Source: a virus
Length of the DNA stretch: 41,277 bases
Virus record (IMG/VR): IMGVR_UViG_3300037587_000430
Span: 1 to 41,277 of that record
Strand: one strand, 5' to 3'
Of the stretch, positions 39,925-41,277 are shown piece by piece; the stretch's first letter is position 1, and every line of letters begins with the position of its first letter. The notes beneath the pieces are model-generated. The model was not told where the DNA came from, did no database searches, and was given only the letters and a program-made list of their open reading frames with translations. The position numbers were made by a program, and so were the translations under genes.

Positions 39925-40616
39925 GAATTTACCTTATTAACACAAAACTCTTGAGACTCTTGAAGCTTCTTTGTTATATGGACAATCCCTTTGCCGGTGA
40001 CTTTTACCGTCTTCCAAATCTTGCCGGTTGTTGATCTTTCGATGGCTCCCGAAACCACTTCAAATAAACCCATATCCATATATTTCTGATAAGGAGTTGA
40101 AGAATTTTTCAGATATTTATTGTCGTATAGCCATTTAAATAGGCGGTTTTGGCCGATCTTTATTTTATCTGAGTGGATCATTTTGGCAAAATCACCAATT
40201 TTCACAGAGTCCTGCACATTTGACATTGCTTCAACAAATTCGACTGCCGGCTGTTGTGATTCAATTACCTTATTTAGACTAATGACGGCTTCAGCAAGAA
40301 TGAAAGCTTGAGCTGCTGGGTCGGTGGGCAACCTAGTTACTTCTTTTTCCAAAAACTGAAGTCGCTTAATAACTTCAAATCTTAATTTAACTGAATAGCC
40401 ACTAATTAATGTCCTAGTTAGTAGAGCATCTAATTTATAGCAGGTTGTCTTTTGTCCGGATGGCATTTTATAAGGTGCTGAAAAGTCAGCAGCTTTCAAT
40501 TCTAGCTCGCTCAACATCTTAAGGCAATCAACTACGACATTATTGTGTTGCTTCCCTGTCAATTTAGCAATCTCAATAGTTGACATGGTGACTTTATTAT
40601 TTGGTATCAGTTCCAT
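39921..40616 (-). CDS. Rha-type antirepressor with KilA-C (ANT) domain
   Basis: 231 residues from the ATG at 40616; a TTG four codons earlier is possible. The N-terminal ~90 residues (TMSTIEIAKLTGKQHNNVVV, SGQKTTCYKLDALLTRTLIS) are the phage Rha domain. The C-terminal part (QDSVKIGDFAKMI, IGQNRLFKWLYDNKYLKN, GKIWKTVKVTGKGIVHITKK) is an ANT/KilA-C domain. Such proteins counter a repressor or regulate lysis-lysogeny. It overlaps the small putative repressor upstream by 20 bp. Confidence 0.85.
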   Translation of the reverse strand: MELIPNNKVTMSTIEIAKLTGKQHNNVVVDCLKMLSELELKAADFSAPYKMPSGQKTTCYKLDALLTRTLISGYSVKLRFEVIKRLQFLEKEVTRLPTDPAAQAFILAEAVISLNKVIESQQPAVEFVEAMSNVQDSVKIGDFAKMIHSDKIKIGQNRLFKWLYDNKYLKNSSTPYQKYMDMGLFEVVSGAIERSTTGKIWKTVKVTGKGIVHITKKLQESQEFCVNKVNS

Positions 40617-40779
40617 TATTTCTCTCAAGTCTTTTAGTTAGTGTTGGGAATTCTTTCTCTAATAACGTCTGAATAAGCTCAGTTTGACTCATTTCGTAAA
40701 GATCTGAGCCCTTAACCGCTAATTTCTTATGGAAGCCATCAACCCTGATGACATCGCCTTTGTGCTTGCTTTTAACCAT
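40597..40779 (-). CDS. small putative DNA-binding repressor
   Basis: 60 residues from the ATG at 40779 with GAGG upstream; an in-frame start at 40818 would precede the -10 box's transcript start. A strand-like VIRVDGFHKKLAV followed by a helix (MSQTELIQTLLEKEF) is compatible with a ribbon-helix-helix protein. It is the first leftward gene at a divergent promoter with palindromes, the classic place for a repressor. Function is inferred from position. Confidence 0.5.
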   Translation of the reverse strand: MVKSKHKGDVIRVDGFHKKLAVKGSDLYEMSQTELIQTLLEKEFPTLTKRLERNNGTDTK

Positions 40780-40809
40780 TGTATCCTCGTTTTGTTTGAT
40801 GTTAAGTAA

Positions 40810-40838
40810 ATGATACACTCACTGTTAACATATCGCAA
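40810..40838 (-). promoter_or_regulatory. leftward sigma70-type promoter with operator
   Basis: On the minus strand: TTGCGA (40838-40833), 17-bp spacer, TATCAT (40815-40810). The spacer contains TGTTAACA (40823-40830). Start expected near 40803, about 24 bases before the repressor ATG. Confidence 0.6.
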
Positions 40839-40892
40839 GGAGGGTTTTTGTTTTTGTGCAAGAAAACGAAATTATTAAAATTTATTGTGATA

Positions 40893-40922
40893 ACACTTGA
40901 TAAGTGTAATATGTTAACATAT
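40893..40922. promoter_or_regulatory. operator palindromes of the early promoter
   Basis: Two inverted repeats lie side by side: ACACTT-GAT-AAGTGT (40893-40907) over the -35 box and the 14-bp perfect palindrome ATATGTTAACATAT (40909-40922) in the spacer and -10. The core TGTTAACA recurs in the leftward promoter at 40823-40830, suggesting one regulator for both. Confidence 0.6.
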
Positions 40923-40925
40923 ACT
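40897..40925 (+). promoter_or_regulatory. rightward early promoter
   Basis: TTGATA (40897-40902), 17-bp spacer, TATACT (40920-40925); each box is one base from consensus. Start near 40932, 20 bases before the first early gene. Overlapped by both palindromes. Confidence 0.75.
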
Positions 40926-40951
40926 AACCTCATAACAAAACGGAAATAACG

Positions 40952-41140
40952 ATGATCAAAAAACTAACAAGTCTAAAAAAAGCAGTAAAAGGCCAGACTA
41001 TAATTAACCTTATAGTGGCCCCGGATGATTCGAGCGCTGAGTTCAAACTATCCAACGGTAAGAAGTTAATAATAACCGGCGAACTAATACCACTCTTGGT
41101 TGTTTCGCTTAAATTAGAAATGAAGGTAATACAGAAATGA
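40952..41140 (+). CDS. first early gene, small hypothetical protein
   Basis: 62 residues. A basic start (MIKKLTSLKKAVKG), then strands (TIINLIVAPDDSSAEFKLSN, GKKLIITGELIPLLVVSLKL). Not recognised. First product of the early operon; it ends with an ATGA overlap to the next gene. Confidence 0.65.
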   Translation: MIKKLTSLKKAVKGQTIINLIVAPDDSSAEFKLSNGKKLIITGELIPLLVVSLKLEMKVIQK

Positions 41141-41277
41141 GCCTAATATCAGACGTGCAAGATCACATTAAAGCGCTGAAGCAGTCCATAGAGTCAATCC
41201 TCGCTATTAGGTTAGAGGAGAAAGTTAATAAGGCTCTTGAGTATCAATTAAATTGTAAATTATCATCATTGCCATTT
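41137..41277 (+). CDS. 5' part of the gene continuing at the window start
   Basis: ATG at 41137 overlapping the previous stop. It reads MSLISDVQDHIKALKQ and runs off the window end; the rest is at 2-376. Confidence 0.85.
   Translation, partial: MSLISDVQDHIKALKQSIESILAIRLEEKVNKALEYQLNCKLSSLPF
41151..41277. repeat. terminal overlap, copy 2 (same as 1-127)
   Basis: Identical to bases 1-127; marks closure of the circle. Confidence 0.95.

Overview
The window is a complete phage genome drawn as a line. Bases 1-127 recur exactly at 41151-41277, and one gene (start 41137, stop 376) runs across the join, so the molecule is a circle or circularly permuted sequence of about 41,150 bp. The virion genes match the T7 plan of short-tailed phages: terminase, head-tail connector (portal), scaffold, capsid, two tail-tube proteins, three internal virion proteins and fibres. 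I see no RNA polymerase, DNA polymerase, helicase or integrase. Transcription therefore probably uses host sigma70; seven candidate promoters, all with a 17-bp spacer, support this. A lipobox protein and the Gram-negative style of tail point to a Gram-negative, AT-leaning, perhaps aquatic host. The host itself cannot be named from the sequence.

Layout. (1) 40597-40952 is a divergent control region: a small putative repressor and a Rha/KilA-C type antirepressor read leftward, and the early operon reads rightward, with palindromes inside both promoters. (2) 40952 through the join to 6331 is the early operon. It holds many tiny overlapping genes, several Cys-rich, then a replication-initiator-like gene carrying an iteron array and a purine-rich tract that resemble a lambda-type origin. 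After it come a DUF3850/ASCH-like gene, a 31-residue membrane peptide, a PAPS-reductase-like gene, a YopX-like gene and a RuvC-like resolvase, closed by a terminator. (3) 6381-10142 is a second block of small unknown genes with its own promoter. (4) 10122-17109 carries packaging and head genes: terminase small and large subunits, a GNAT-like gene, the connector and the scaffold. (5) 17110-17428, between scaffold and capsid, is a free-standing unit with a near-consensus promoter, about 285 nt of strongly structured non-coding sequence and a perfect intrinsic terminator. It is followed by a separate capsid promoter and leader. (6) 17598-30108 encodes capsid, tail tube and internal virion proteins, the last being 1982 residues with an HExxH motif. 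(7) 30109-37013 is the fibre/adhesin region: a fibre, then two related modules of PKD-like plus DUF285 (BspA-type) repeats, each with a small paralogous partner. (8) 37046-37905 is the likely lysis end: a phospholipase A2-like protein, a membrane coiled-coil protein and a lipoprotein. No classical endolysin was recognised. (9) 37955-40616, leftward, holds a YqaJ-type exonuclease, a zinc-ribbon partner, the antirepressor and small genes.

How it may work together (inference). The repressor holds the divergent region; release fires the early operon, whose initiator opens its own internal origin and recruits host replication. The resolvase and the exonuclease pair process DNA, and terminase packages it. 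Separate sigma70 promoters before the terminase, structured RNA, capsid and fibre genes let late segments be tuned individually. The most unusual items are the structured RNA, the PLA2-like gene in the lysis position, the internal origin and the duplicated adhesin module.
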